The translations under genes and the position numbers were made by a program. Below, one piece after another: positions 1 to 9,353 of a stretch of 64,000 bases of DNA. This DNA is from Pedobacter sp014947265. Its GTDB lineage: Bacteria; Bacteroidota; Bacteroidia; Sphingobacteriales; Sphingobacteriaceae. Location: the NCBI RefSeq assembly GCF_014947265.1, contig NZ_JADCNK010000021.1:1-64000 (forward strand), read 5' to 3'. Every line of letters begins with the position of its first letter. Positions within the stretch are counted from its first letter, which is position 1. The notes under the pieces were generated by a model. It was given only the letters and a program-made list of their open reading frames with translations, did not search any database and was not told the DNA's origin.

Positions 1-174
1 TTAGCGTCTCGCTAAGACCTTTCATCATATGCGCTATTTCTGCCATGGAAACACAGAGACCACGGAATGGAATACTTAAAACATAATTACTGGGATAGAT
101 CCTGAAATAAATTCAGGATGACGATTCTTTACGGGATAATATGGCCATCATTAGAGGAGGATTATTTATAGTGT

Positions 175-1386
175 TTAAAACAACTTCAACTGCTTGTCTC
201 CCGGTGGCTTTTCTTTCCCAAAAATTGTTCTGCCACCATATTTCCAGCTTTCAGCACGTTCTTTTTGAATTACCTTTTCAAAATCCATATTCGGAACAAA
301 GTCTTTTTCTGCATTACGGGCAATTTGATGTAATGATTTAATGGCTTGTTGCTTATCAGTGTTTCCAATCTTCGCTTTTTCAATTGCTTTTTGTAAAACA
401 TTTATCGTTTCATCATAAACGTTTACGGGAACAGGGAAGGGATGCCCATCTTTGCCACCATGCGCAAAAGAATAACGGGCGGGATCGGTAAACCGTGAAG
501 GCGTACCGTAAATCACCTCACTCACTAAAGCCATAGATTGTAAGGTTCTTGGTCCCATGCCTTCGAGTAATAATAATTCTTCAAAATCGCTGGGTTGCTT
601 TTCCTGGGCCAGCCACAAAATACTTCCCAAACGTTTTAAATCTACATCTTTAGATTTTACCTCATGATGATCGGGCATTACCAGCTTTTGTATTTCACTG
701 AGCATCCGTGTTGGCGATTCAGCCGTCATACTCATCATGCTCTGCCTTGCCTGATCAGCATCATTAGCCGTTAGGTTCAGGATTTTACCTTGATTAATAC
801 CGCAAATACCTGTATGTGGTTCTTCCACAAAAGATTTTAAGTTTTCAGAATGCCAGTGGTATCTTCTTGCTGTTGAGCTGCTATCGCTCATGCCTTGTTG
901 TACCACTGCCCAATCGCCTTCGCTGCTTAAAATAAAACTATGAAGGTACAATTGAAAACCATCCTGAATGGCAGTATTGTCTACTTTTGCACTAAGTTTA
1001 CTTGCCCGAACCAATTCGGTTCCATTTAACCCCGTTTTATCAGCAATTTTTAAAAGTTCATTTGGCGTTTCTCTGCTGTGTTTTCCTTTGCCACCACAAA
1101 TGTAAATCCCCAACTCTTTTGATAAGGGATTAATTGATTTCTTCAAAGCACCCATAACTGATGTGGTAATTCCGGAAGAATGCCAATCCATCCCCATTAC
1201 CGCACCTAAACTCTGAAACCAAAAAGGACTGCTTAAACGACGGATTACTTCTGCTTTACCATACTCCAGTAATATAGCTTCCGTTATAGCTAAACCAAGT
1301 GTAGCCATACGCTGAGCCAGCCATGGCGGCACATGGCCATAATGTAAGGGTAAATCTGCGCTTCCTGATCTTTTCAATGCTAACAA
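175..1386 (-). CDS. DUF763 domain protein
   Basis: This 403-residue protein matches the DUF763 family across its whole length. Visible marks are an N-terminal segment around residues 10-30 (LPLHYGHVPPWL), a DWHSSGITTS stretch near 67-76, a CGGKGKHSR loop near 98-104, and a helix-hairpin-helix-like segment around 271-290 (LLLLEGMGPRTLQSMALVSE). A hairpin of that kind usually contacts DNA, so a nucleic-acid role is plausible, but the biochemical function of the family is not known to me. The ATG start gives the usual family N-terminus. The gene stands alone, with a repeat-filled gap upstream. The DNA-end-binding gene ku lies 7 kb away, too far to infer a shared operon. Confidence 0.75.
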   Translation of the reverse strand: MLALKRSGSADLPLHYGHVPPWLAQRMATLGLAITEAILLEYGKAEVIRRLSSPFWFQSLGAVMGMDWHSSGITTSVMGALKKSINPLSKELGIYICGGKGKHSRETPNELLKIADKTGLNGTELVRASKLSAKVDNTAIQDGFQLYLHSFILSSEGDWAVVQQGMSDSSSTARRYHWHSENLKSFVEEPHTGICGINQGKILNLTANDADQARQSMMSMTAESPTRMLSEIQKLVMPDHHEVKSKDVDLKRLGSILWLAQEKQPSDFEELLLLEGMGPRTLQSMALVSEVIYGTPSRFTDPARYSFAHGGKDGHPFPVPVNVYDETINVLQKAIEKAKIGNTDKQQAIKSLHQIARNAEKDFVPNMDFEKVIQKERAESWKYGGRTIFGKEKPPGDKQLKLF

Positions 1387-1898
1387 AATTAGTAAATATT
1401 TTTAAAATTGAACGCTTTTATTTGTCATTCTGAATGCAATGAAGAATCTTTAAAGAAGTCGGATTGCAGGTTAGGGTATTTATTCAGTTAAATCTGTATT
1501 AGCATTTCGTCACCGAATTATAGGAAGCAGGGCTTAATTCACTTAACTTCTTATACCAAGTAACCATGATCATTTCTGAAAAGGTTTTGGGGGCTATGTT
1601 TCATAGGCCAGAGATTCTTCACTATGTTACCATTGACAGCCCCAATAGAAAAATCGTCATTGCGAGGAACGAAGCAATCTTAATGCGCACGCTAGTAGCG
1701 ATCGTTGTAAGATTGCTTCGTCGGCTGAAAAAGCCTTCTCGCAATGACGATGCCTCTTGGCCTTTCAATTTGCTGAATTATCTGTCATTCCTATTGATTT
1801 TATCCAATAAATTATCCCTCAGAATGACAGTTTAAAACGATTCATGATATTTTTTGTTACTTTGAGAAACAATAATCCTAGCGAAGACTCATTCATAA
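1387..1898. other. intergenic region with repeats
   Basis: I see no gene here. The stretch contains a short fragment of a 'gtcattctgaatgcaatgaa' type repeat near 1423-1445 and one full copy of the long CGTCATTGCGAG repeat family. An 89-codon frame at 1566-1835 lies over the repeat and is not coding. Just before the next gene, TACTTTG at 1858-1864 resembles a shortened Bacteroidota -7 element. Confidence 0.6.
1628..1830 (+). repeat. long CGTCATTGCGAG repeat, copy A
   Basis: This is about 200 bp running from TTACCATTGACAG to TATCCCTCAGAATGACAG. The centre holds a long inverted repeat: CGTCATTGCGAG...GAAGCAATCTT on the left pairs with AAGATTGCTTCGTC...CTCGCAATGACG on the right. The same unit occurs at 16275-16470 (inverted) and 49882-50081 (same orientation), with debris elsewhere. 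No transposase is encoded, so a MITE- or REP-like non-autonomous repeat is the best description. Confidence 0.85.
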
Positions 1899-3002
1899 AT
1901 GCGGAAATTCTTACAACGTTTACTCAGTGCCTGGATTATCCGTATGTCGAATAGATTTGGTTCAAGGCCTAACCGTAAACGTATCCATGAAGCTTTAAAT
2001 AAACTTTACAGAAACATTAATACAGCACCAGGGAAACGGGGACTTATTTTTGAAATTGCTGATACAGATAAATTTATCATTTTATCAGATCAGCATAAGG
2101 GTGCCCGTGATTATGCTGATGATTTCACTTTAGCAGAAAAGAATTACCTGAAAGCGCTCGAATATTATAACCAGCAAGATTTCCATTATATAAATCTGGG
2201 CGATAGCGAGGAACTTTGGGAGAATTTGCTGGAATCTGTGATTAAACACAATCAGGCTACTTTCGAAGCAGAAAAAGCCTTTATTTCAAAAAAGCGATTC
2301 ACTAAGATATTTGGTAACCATGATTTATATTGGGATAATGATCCTTTAGCCGGATTTAACCTCAATAGAATTTATGGAACTAAAATCCGTATTTACGAAG
2401 GGGCTATTTTAAGGTTGCCAGTAGGAGAAAGTAAACTTGATATTTTTTTGACTCACGGACACCAGGGAGATTTACAGAGTGATGGGAACTGGTTTAGCAA
2501 GTGGTTTGTGAGTACCATTTGGGCACCACTACAGTCGTACCTTCAAATTAATCCCAATACGCCTGCCTACGACAATCAGCTTAAAACGGTGCATAATACA
2601 TTGATGTACAACTGGATAATGACAAAAAAGAACATGGCTTTAATTACCGGACATACACATCAGCCTGTTTTTGCATCTTTAACACATCTGGAACGGATTT
2701 ATGTAAAATTAAACAAAGCGAAAAAGGAAAAGAATGCTGTTGATCTTGCTTTTTTAAACACAGAGCTTCATAAACGGATAAAAGAAGGGGATGAAGCACC
2801 AAGCTTCGGTAAATACAAACCAGGTTACTTTAATAGCGGATGTTGCTGTTTTAGTGATGGCGATATAACGGGTATTGAAATTGAAAACGGCCTTATAAGA
2901 TTAATAAAATGGTCATACCATAGAAATGCCATTCCTGAAAGAATTTTGCTCGAAGAAATGAAACTCAGCGAATTATCAGATTCAAACCTATTTAATGGGT
3001 AA
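1899..3002 (+). CDS. calcineurin-like metallophosphoesterase
   Basis: This 367-residue protein carries the complete metallophosphoesterase metal-binding set: D64-x-H66 (LSDQH), G101-D102, GNHD at 139-142, H186/H188 (THGHQGD) and GHTH at 251-254. These bind two divalent metals that hydrolyse phosphate esters; the substrate cannot be told from sequence. There is no signal peptide, and the N-terminal basic segment (MRKFLQRLLSAWIIRM) may associate with the membrane. The gene converges with the histidine kinase on the other strand and the two 3' ends overlap by 15 bp. Lipid-linked or nucleotide substrates are both possible for the family. Confidence 0.85.
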   Translation: MRKFLQRLLSAWIIRMSNRFGSRPNRKRIHEALNKLYRNINTAPGKRGLIFEIADTDKFIILSDQHKGARDYADDFTLAEKNYLKALEYYNQQDFHYINLGDSEELWENLLESVIKHNQATFEAEKAFISKKRFTKIFGNHDLYWDNDPLAGFNLNRIYGTKIRIYEGAILRLPVGESKLDIFLTHGHQGDLQSDGNWFSKWFVSTIWAPLQSYLQINPNTPAYDNQLKTVHNTLMYNWIMTKKNMALITGHTHQPVFASLTHLERIYVKLNKAKKEKNAVDLAFLNTELHKRIKEGDEAPSFGKYKPGYFNSGCCCFSDGDITGIEIENGLIRLIKWSYHRNAIPERILLEEMKLSELSDSNLFNG

Positions 3003-4055
3003 TGTTACGTAAAAAGTTGTACCCAGGTCTTTTCCATCGCTTTCTACCCATAACTTTCCTTTATGGATATCCACTAATGCATTTGCGGTAATCAGCCCTA
3101 ATCCGTAAGTGTTTTCCTGATTGGTGCTTACCGGACTCAACCGGGCGAATTTCATAAAAACTTTCTCCAGATCTTCTTCAGTCAGGCCCACGCCATTGTC
3201 TTTTATCGCAATCGTTACCGCATTTTCAGCTATTTGATGGGTGATGTAAATCTCTTTTCCTACTGGTGAAAACTTGATGGCATTGTTAAGTAATTCACTA
3301 AAAACCGTTGCTAATTTATCAGGATCAGCAAAAATTTCAACGGGTTCGTTAATATCAATTAAAACGGTTTGATCTTTAAGCTTAAGGGATAAATTGAGTG
3401 CAAGTTTTACCTGTTCTAATATTGCTTTTATATCTACTTTATCTTTCTTCGGCTTAAATGAGTTACCTTCTTTCCGGGCAGCGCTTAAAATGCCATTCAA
3501 ATTATCAATCATTCTTTTCGATTGTGCATTAATCTTACCTGCAATTAATGCAGCTTTATCATCAATACCCGGCATGCGTCCAAGCAATTCAGATTGAAGT
3601 GAAATGGTGGTCATCGGGTTTTTAAGATCATGAACAAGCACGTGTAAACGGTCATCGTATGCTCTTAAAGCTTTTCTAACTGCAATTCTGGACTCCAGTT
3701 TTTCCATCACCATATCCGCTAAGTTACTCAGCATTTTTAGCTGCTGCGCTTCGGCTGTTTTAAATTTAGTATCGGCAACGTAAATCAGGCCAAGAGGATA
3801 ACCTTCCGGCGACATGAGGGGAGCAGAGGCAAAAAAAGTAAATGCATCATTTTTTAAAGGTAAGCCGATGGCTGATCCCATCTGAGCTTTCATAAAAATG
3901 TCCTCCTCTGTCTCGAAACCGATACCTGCAGTCGGAACATCAAATATTTCAGCAGCCAATTGTGCGATCTGATCAAAAGCACTTTCTGCAGGCGTGCTTA
4001 CAATTTCGTAGTATTTTAATTTTTCTAAACGTAAGGTTTCGTCTGATGGAATCAT
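2988..4055 (-). CDS. GAF-domain sensor histidine kinase
   Basis: This is a soluble kinase of 355 residues: a GAF-like domain (about 15-120), a dimerisation/phosphoacceptor helix with the H-box at H142 (LVHDLKNPMTTI), then a HATPase domain with the N-box ELLNNAIKFSP, the G1 box DNGVGL and a G2-like YGLGL near the C-terminus. It has no membrane helices, so it would sense a cytoplasmic cue through GAF. No response regulator is adjacent. It has the same architecture as the kinase at 39063-40277, which suggests a paralogous group. Its ligand and partner are unknown. Confidence 0.85.
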   Translation of the reverse strand: MIPSDETLRLEKLKYYEIVSTPAESAFDQIAQLAAEIFDVPTAGIGFETEEDIFMKAQMGSAIGLPLKNDAFTFFASAPLMSPEGYPLGLIYVADTKFKTAEAQQLKMLSNLADMVMEKLESRIAVRKALRAYDDRLHVLVHDLKNPMTTISLQSELLGRMPGIDDKAALIAGKINAQSKRMIDNLNGILSAARKEGNSFKPKKDKVDIKAILEQVKLALNLSLKLKDQTVLIDINEPVEIFADPDKLATVFSELLNNAIKFSPVGKEIYITHQIAENAVTIAIKDNGVGLTEEDLEKVFMKFARLSPVSTNQENTYGLGLITANALVDIHKGKLWVESDGKDLGTTFYVTLPIK

Positions 4056-4205
4056 GTTATCTGCTTTAAAAGGGAGAATAATTAAAGGTAAAAATTATGT
4101 GCAAATACTGTAAATAATATAAACAATTAAGTCGTAACTTCCGTTATTATAGCGTTGGATGACATCAGTGGAAAACGTTAAAATTACAATAAAACAGCTA
4201 AAATA

Positions 4206-5678
4206 ATGAGATTATACATAGAACGTAAACCTGTTAAGGTTAACCCAGATACTAAAAGAGTTATTGCACGTTTTTTTTTTAATGGAGAGGAGAGAGCATT
4301 AGAAGTAATCAGGAAGGTTTTAGAGTTTTCAGATGAAAAAGTATTTTCGCTGATATCGCCTATATTACAGGAATATTCTAAAAGACACCGGAATATTACC
4401 AAAATCCTGACCCGGCACTGTAAAAAGTTAAAAAAACAATTTGCAGCATTAGGCACCGAATTTGAAGATATTGATGAATACACCAGATTGCTGATTGGTG
4501 CTTACTTTACGCACGAATATTCAATAGAATCTGCTGCTTTTTTTAATCCCAGTATTGTTGATGATCCTGATCAAACCGATTTAGTGGATGGTGAAAAGAG
4601 AGTAATTATTAGCTTTAGGGCCGTAGGTGAGGGACATATTTCTTCGATTGTTTTCCGCCGTGCTTTAATTGATAAAAACAATAATATCCAGGTTTTGCCG
4701 GTAGGGAATTATGTTGATGAAGCCGAGGTAGTAAAAAATGCGATTTACGTTAAAAAACTGTTCCTGAAAAAAGCGGCTTATGCGCAGATCGATCCTTCTG
4801 TATTAGAAGAAATTGAATCAAAACTGGATGACAAATTTGAATATACCAGTTTGAGCAATATCATCAAAGATTCTAAAAGCTTATACAAAGATAATCCTTC
4901 CCGTTTAATCGAATACGATAAAGTACTTTGGTTATCAGATACCTATCACACCATCACTTTCTCGAAAGATACAGACATATCTGATCGTGTAATTTTTCCT
5001 ATTTCAGAATTTGAACGTAAAGGGATTGAGGATGCACGTTTCGTAAAATTTATTAAAGATGATGGAAAAGTGCTGTACTATGCCACGTATACAGCTTTTG
5101 ATGGTTCTTTAATCATCCCCAAACTGGTACAAACTGAAGATTTTTATGAATTTAAAGTGATTCCACTTTATGGCGATGGTGCACAAAACAAAAACCTGGC
5201 CTTATTTCCAAGAAAAATTAAAGGAAAATATGTAATGATGAGCCGGATAGATGGCTGGAATAATTACCTGATGTTTTCGGACAAGGTTAATGTTTGGGAA
5301 AACCCAATCCTGTTAAAACAGCCACGTTACGATTGGGAGCTGGTACAGATTGGCAATTGTGGTTCTCCGATAGAAACAGAAAAAGGATGGATTGTAATTA
5401 CGCATGGGGTAGGTCCAATGCGCAGGTACTGCATTGGTGTAAGTTTACTGGATCTTGAAGACCCAAGTATAGAAATAGGCCATTTAAAAGAACCACTGAT
5501 TATTCCTAATAATGATGAACGTGAAGGTTATGTGCCTAACGTGGTATATTCCTGCGGATCGATTATCAGCAACGGTGAACTGATTATTCCTTACGGATTG
5601 TCTGATTATAGTTCTTCTTTTGCAACGGTAAATTTAGAGCTGCTGTTGAATAAATTGTTGGAGAATAATGATAAATAA
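4206..5678 (+). CDS. GH130 family glycoside phosphorylase/hydrolase
   Basis: This 490-residue protein has the GH130 five-bladed propeller motifs. FNPSIV is at about 113-118, and the family signature GIEDAR at 273-278 is the GxEDPR-type motif that holds the catalytic acid. Many GH130 enzymes are inverting phosphorylases acting on beta-mannosides; hydrolases also occur. The 100-residue extension before FNPSIV and the insertion before GIEDAR fit the larger bacterial subgroup often annotated as a generic glycosidase. No signal peptide is seen, so it acts in the cytoplasm. It converges on a GT4 glycosyltransferase 384 bp away, and I infer the two make and recycle a mannoside-type intracellular glycan. 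The substrate is not proven. Confidence 0.75.
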   Translation: MRLYIERKPVKVNPDTKRVIARFFFNGEERALEVIRKVLEFSDEKVFSLISPILQEYSKRHRNITKILTRHCKKLKKQFAALGTEFEDIDEYTRLLIGAYFTHEYSIESAAFFNPSIVDDPDQTDLVDGEKRVIISFRAVGEGHISSIVFRRALIDKNNNIQVLPVGNYVDEAEVVKNAIYVKKLFLKKAAYAQIDPSVLEEIESKLDDKFEYTSLSNIIKDSKSLYKDNPSRLIEYDKVLWLSDTYHTITFSKDTDISDRVIFPISEFERKGIEDARFVKFIKDDGKVLYYATYTAFDGSLIIPKLVQTEDFYEFKVIPLYGDGAQNKNLALFPRKIKGKYVMMSRIDGWNNYLMFSDKVNVWENPILLKQPRYDWELVQIGNCGSPIETEKGWIVITHGVGPMRRYCIGVSLLDLEDPSIEIGHLKEPLIIPNNDEREGYVPNVVYSCGSIISNGELIIPYGLSDYSSSFATVNLELLLNKLLENNDK

Positions 5679-5724
5679 TTAACGATATTTCTCATTACAA
5701 CGAGGCAATGAATTTAATATCATT

Positions 5725-5758
5725 AAACCTCGCAGGTTTAAAAAAACTGCGAGGTTTT
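5725..5758 (+). terminator. hairpin, probable terminator of GH130 gene
   Basis: The inverted repeat AAACCTCGCAG (5725-5735) / CTGCGAGGTTT (5747-5757) flanks an A-rich loop and ends in a short T run, about 45 bp after the stop codon. It could also be one of the dispersed palindromes of this genome. Confidence 0.5.
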
Positions 5759-6003
5759 GATAGCATAAGTTCCTTTCCATGGTCTGTGAGTACACAGACC
5801 GAGGGTAGTGGTGAATCTAAAATCCTAAGAACCACATACCAAATTTAAATAAACCTGATAGAACGGAAAGCCCGGAGCGATGAGTGAGGACTTGAAGAGA
5901 TAGCAGGACTGCTGTAACCGAAGCGTACCAAACCCTGATCTTCAAAATAATATTGACCACCTGAGTCATCTGAGCCCATTTAAGGATGACCTGGCTTTTA
6001 CTA

Positions 6004-6037
6004 CAAAAAAAGGCTGATTCGTTTCTGAACCAGCCTT
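6004..6037 (-). terminator. terminator of the GT4 gene
   Basis: Read on the minus strand, AAGGCTG pairs with CAGCCTT around a 14-nt loop and is followed by a run of T residues. It sits 25 bp beyond the stop of the glycosyltransferase gene. Confidence 0.75.
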
Positions 6038-6061
6038 AATATTTCCAGGACAGATTTATCT

Positions 6062-8332
6062 CTAGCTGCATTTATCTGCTTCCACTAAGGGGGAAGACAA
6101 GGTTTCATATTCTGCTTCTGCTGCTTTAAGAATAGCCAAATGTGAAATAAAATAGGCCAATGTACTTTCCGCACCTTGATTCCTGTTTACACTGTTAAAT
6201 TGTAGACCATCTGCACAACCATGTGTTTCAAAATCGTACAAAGGAATGTGTAAGCTATTTTTTCCTAAAAACCACTCATAGCTGATATGCATTAAACTCA
6301 AATATTGATCATCTTTAGTCACCTCAAAGGTTTTAGCGTACAGTAAAACCATTGCCATTGTTTCTATAGCCTGTTGATCGTAAATTGGATTTTTACCATG
6401 TTTTTTCATCCATCCGGCATTGCCCACAGGATTTAGATATCCATTTTCGAAAGAAAAGCTATTCAAAAATTCGATACTTTCCATGGCAATTTTATAAGAT
6501 TCAGTATTCCCGGTAACTTCATAATGATGAAGTAATGCCAAAGGAAGTATTGCATTATCATAGGTTAGAATATCTTCGAACCAATGCCAGTCGCCATCTT
6601 TATTGTCATTATATGATGCCATCAATGAATTGGCCAGCAAATTGATTTCTTTTGTAATTAACTCATCACCAGGATGAGCACACAGGTAATAGGATAAACC
6701 AATAATGGTATTTGCTTTTCCACGGAGGTATTTTAATTCCCTGAAATGTGGAATAGCATGCGAAAATAATTCTCTGCCGAATTCACGGTAAGAATTGTTG
6801 GGTGCACTGCAAACTAAATAGCCCAATGACCAAATGGTCCGGCCAAAAGAATCTTCAGAGCCTATTTCATCCAGATAATTGCGGTTAAAACTCAGGAAAT
6901 TCCTGAAATTTCCATCATCCGTTTGCATATATTGAATGAAACTAAGATAAACGGGCATCAATTTTAAAGCTTTAGGATTTTTATCCTGCCCGATAGCCAT
7001 TAACGCCATAATCAAAGCTCTGGCATTGTCGTCAATACAATAGCCTTCCTTCAAATTTGGAATACCAAAACGGGCATGCTGAATTATTCCGGTATCATCT
7101 GTTAACAATGAAATATGGTTTAAATTGAGCACTGGCATACTTTCAATATCAATAATAGGAGGAGTAACTCTTTCTGGTTTTTTTCCTGCGGTCAAAGCCT
7201 GGGTTAATACGTTAAGATAAACACTCCCAATAGCAGGCCAGCGCAGTTTCAATCCATATTCGTAAGCATTTTGCTTCAGTTTCTGATATTTATCTTGATC
7301 ACTTAAAAGTTCGTTTACAATGGTTGCCAATTGTACATCATTCTTAAAGTCAAATAATTTCCCTCTGTTATCGGCTAAAAGCTCCTGCGCATGCCAATAT
7401 GGGGTAGAAACTACTGCCGCACCAGCGCCTACCGCATAAGATAAGGTACCGCTGGTAATTTGGGCTTCATTTAAATAAGGCGTAATATATAAATAACAGG
7501 CCGTTAAATATTGATGCAATTCTTCTTCAGATACAAATTTATTGACGAAAGCAATATTGTTTTCAACCCCTAAATCTTTCGCCAATGCTTTTAAACTATC
7601 TCGATATTCTTCACCATTATGTTTTACCACACCAGGATGGGTATTGCCCAAAATCACATATAAAACATCAGGATGTTGCACTACAATGCTGGGTAATGCT
7701 TTAATCACCGTTTCTAAACCTTTATTCCTGCTAATTAAACCAAATGTAAAAAGCACTTTTCGATTTTTAAAAAGTTCACTTTGTGCAATTTCGTTATTAG
7801 GTAGAGGTTCCAGATCTGGAACACCATGCTCTATTAATTTGATAGAAGCCTTAGGGATTTGGTAAATACTGGTTAAAAATAAGACTGCTTTTTTGCTCAT
7901 CACCACTATTTTAGACGATTTAACCGCAATCTCTTTAATAATGGTCTGCTGCATAAAATTAGGTTCTTTTAAAACCGTATGCAAAATGGTAATGAATGGT
8001 TTTTTTAATCTGTTAATTAAAGACAATAAGAATACACCGCTGTTGCCACCATATATACCAAATTCATGTTCAATGATACAGCTATCTACATCACTGTTAT
8101 TGATAAAATCTGCAGCATCAATATAATCTTTTTGATTTTGTTGACGGATGACAAATTTTACTTCGTTTGGGTAATTGTGTTCATTAACATCATCCGATTC
8201 ATTTAAGGCAACAACAAAACTTTTTTGTGGATTGTAAGCAGGATTTAAACTTAATGCGTTAACCAAATTCTGATTAAATGTTGCTAAACCACATTCGCGC
8301 GGAGGATAGGTTGAAATATAGGCGATTTTCAT
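6062..8332 (-). CDS. two-domain GT4 glycosyltransferase
   Basis: The protein is 756 residues. Residues 1 to about 375 form a GT-B fold: an N-terminal start with STYPPRECGLATF, and a GT4 donor-site region with LGLISRNKGLE-like and ITPYLNEAQITSGTLSYAVG segments. Residues about 395-756 form a second, all-helical domain with repeated H/W/E-rich motifs (SEDSFGRTIWSLGYL, GDWHWFEDILTYDNA, YDQQAIETMAM) resembling an (alpha/alpha)6 toroid as found in glycan-processing enzymes. The polypeptide may both build and trim a glycan. Length is about twice that of a plain GT4. It faces the GH130 gene, a pairing that suggests mannoside metabolism (inference). Confidence 0.75.
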   Translation of the reverse strand: MKIAYISTYPPRECGLATFNQNLVNALSLNPAYNPQKSFVVALNESDDVNEHNYPNEVKFVIRQQNQKDYIDAADFINNSDVDSCIIEHEFGIYGGNSGVFLLSLINRLKKPFITILHTVLKEPNFMQQTIIKEIAVKSSKIVVMSKKAVLFLTSIYQIPKASIKLIEHGVPDLEPLPNNEIAQSELFKNRKVLFTFGLISRNKGLETVIKALPSIVVQHPDVLYVILGNTHPGVVKHNGEEYRDSLKALAKDLGVENNIAFVNKFVSEEELHQYLTACYLYITPYLNEAQITSGTLSYAVGAGAAVVSTPYWHAQELLADNRGKLFDFKNDVQLATIVNELLSDQDKYQKLKQNAYEYGLKLRWPAIGSVYLNVLTQALTAGKKPERVTPPIIDIESMPVLNLNHISLLTDDTGIIQHARFGIPNLKEGYCIDDNARALIMALMAIGQDKNPKALKLMPVYLSFIQYMQTDDGNFRNFLSFNRNYLDEIGSEDSFGRTIWSLGYLVCSAPNNSYREFGRELFSHAIPHFRELKYLRGKANTIIGLSYYLCAHPGDELITKEINLLANSLMASYNDNKDGDWHWFEDILTYDNAILPLALLHHYEVTGNTESYKIAMESIEFLNSFSFENGYLNPVGNAGWMKKHGKNPIYDQQAIETMAMVLLYAKTFEVTKDDQYLSLMHISYEWFLGKNSLHIPLYDFETHGCADGLQFNSVNRNQGAESTLAYFISHLAILKAAEAEYETLSSPLVEADKCS

Positions 8333-8462
8333 ATGTATTTCAGATAGGGTTGATACTTAAATAACATTGCATTATCTAAATAGTTTGTGATTTCCTCAAT
8401 TTACGCTTAATAAACCCAAAACAATCTGTTTTAGGAGCTTGTTAGTAAGTAAATATTAAGCT

Positions 8463-9233
8463 ATGAGATCAATATGGAAAGGTTCGATTGGGTTTGGTTT
8501 GGTAAATATCCCGATTAAGTTGTTTTCAGGAGTCCAGAATAGTAATCTTGATTTAGATATGCTCGATGAACGTGATCAGGCAAAGATTAAATTTCTAAGA
8601 GTGAATGAAAATACACATAAAGAGGTGCCCTATGAGAAGATAGTTAAGGGCTATTTTTTAAAAGACAGGTATATTGTGTTAGATAAGCACGATTTTGAAG
8701 AGGCTGCACCTGAAAAAACTAAAATTATAGAACTGGAGAATTTTGTTGATATAAAGGATATTAATCCTATTTATTACGAAACTTCTTATTATACCGAGCC
8801 TGAAAAGCAGGGCAAAAAAGCTTATGGATTATTACTAAAGGCATTAGAGAAATCGGGCAAAGCTGGTGTCGCCAGGTTTGTATTAAGGAACACAGAAAAC
8901 CTTTGTGTAATCCATCCTATGGAACATGTAATTGTTATTACAAAAATCAGATTTGAACAGGAAATCAGGAGCCTGTCAGAAATTAATAAGGTTGATGATG
9001 TTACCATTACCAAAAAAGAAATGGATGTAGGACTGGCTTTGATCAAACAATATAGCTCAAAATTCGACTTGAGTACATTTAAAGATGATTACAGTAGTGA
9101 ATTATTAAAAATTATCAAAGCAAAAGCTAAAGGAAAACGAGCTACAGTGAAAAAGATGAAACCGCAAAAAGCTTCAAGCGATGATCTATATGATCAATTG
9201 ATGCAGAGTTTGGGTTCGAATAAAGGAGCTTAA
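8463..9233 (+). CDS. ku: Ku DNA-end-binding protein
   Basis: This 256-residue protein begins with the prokaryotic Ku signature (MRSIWKGSIGFGLVNIPIKLFS) and continues with the Ku core, including YEKIVKGYFL and the TSYYTEP/KKAYGLLLKAL segments, ending in a short Lys-rich tail. Ku binds double-strand ends and recruits LigD in bacterial non-homologous end joining. No ligD gene lies in the window, so the ligase partner must be elsewhere. The gene stands alone, divergent from the glycosyltransferase. Confidence 0.95.
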   Translation: MRSIWKGSIGFGLVNIPIKLFSGVQNSNLDLDMLDERDQAKIKFLRVNENTHKEVPYEKIVKGYFLKDRYIVLDKHDFEEAAPEKTKIIELENFVDIKDINPIYYETSYYTEPEKQGKKAYGLLLKALEKSGKAGVARFVLRNTENLCVIHPMEHVIVITKIRFEQEIRSLSEINKVDDVTITKKEMDVGLALIKQYSSKFDLSTFKDDYSSELLKIIKAKAKGKRATVKKMKPQKASSDDLYDQLMQSLGSNKGA

Positions 9234-9279
9234 TTAGTTTGGAAGCGACCAAAGCATCATTTGCTTATAGCTAAAAATT

Positions 9280-9346
9280 TTAACCACAGATATTAAGGAT
9301 GGACACAGATAAAAATCCGTGTTTATCTGTGTCCATCTGTGGTTAA
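9280..9346. repeat. TTAACCACAGAT palindromic repeat, copy 1
   Basis: TTAACCACAGAT...GGACACAGAT and its complement ATCTGTGTCC...ATCTGTGGTTAA form a 67-bp imperfect palindrome between the 3' ends of ku and the esterase gene. A second copy lies at 41730-41798. It may also serve as a bidirectional terminator. Confidence 0.85.
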
Positions 9347-9353
9347 AGAACGC

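Larger units (their letters stand above)
5679..6061. other. intergenic region between convergent genes
   Basis: There is no gene. It contains a palindrome at 5725-5757, a stretch of roughly 5850-5940 that looks like a dispersed repeat (single copy here), and the terminator of the minus-strand glycosyltransferase at 6004-6037. Confidence 0.6.

Noticed and set aside
1..46. Minus-strand start (MAEIAHMMKGLSETL) running off the left edge
   Set aside because: Only 15 codons are visible and no family or promoter supports it; possibly a real gene start, but it cannot be supported from this window.
1566..1835. 89-codon plus-strand ORF
   Set aside because: Lies over long repeat copy A; its translation (IVIARNEAIL...) is the usual product of reading this repeat.
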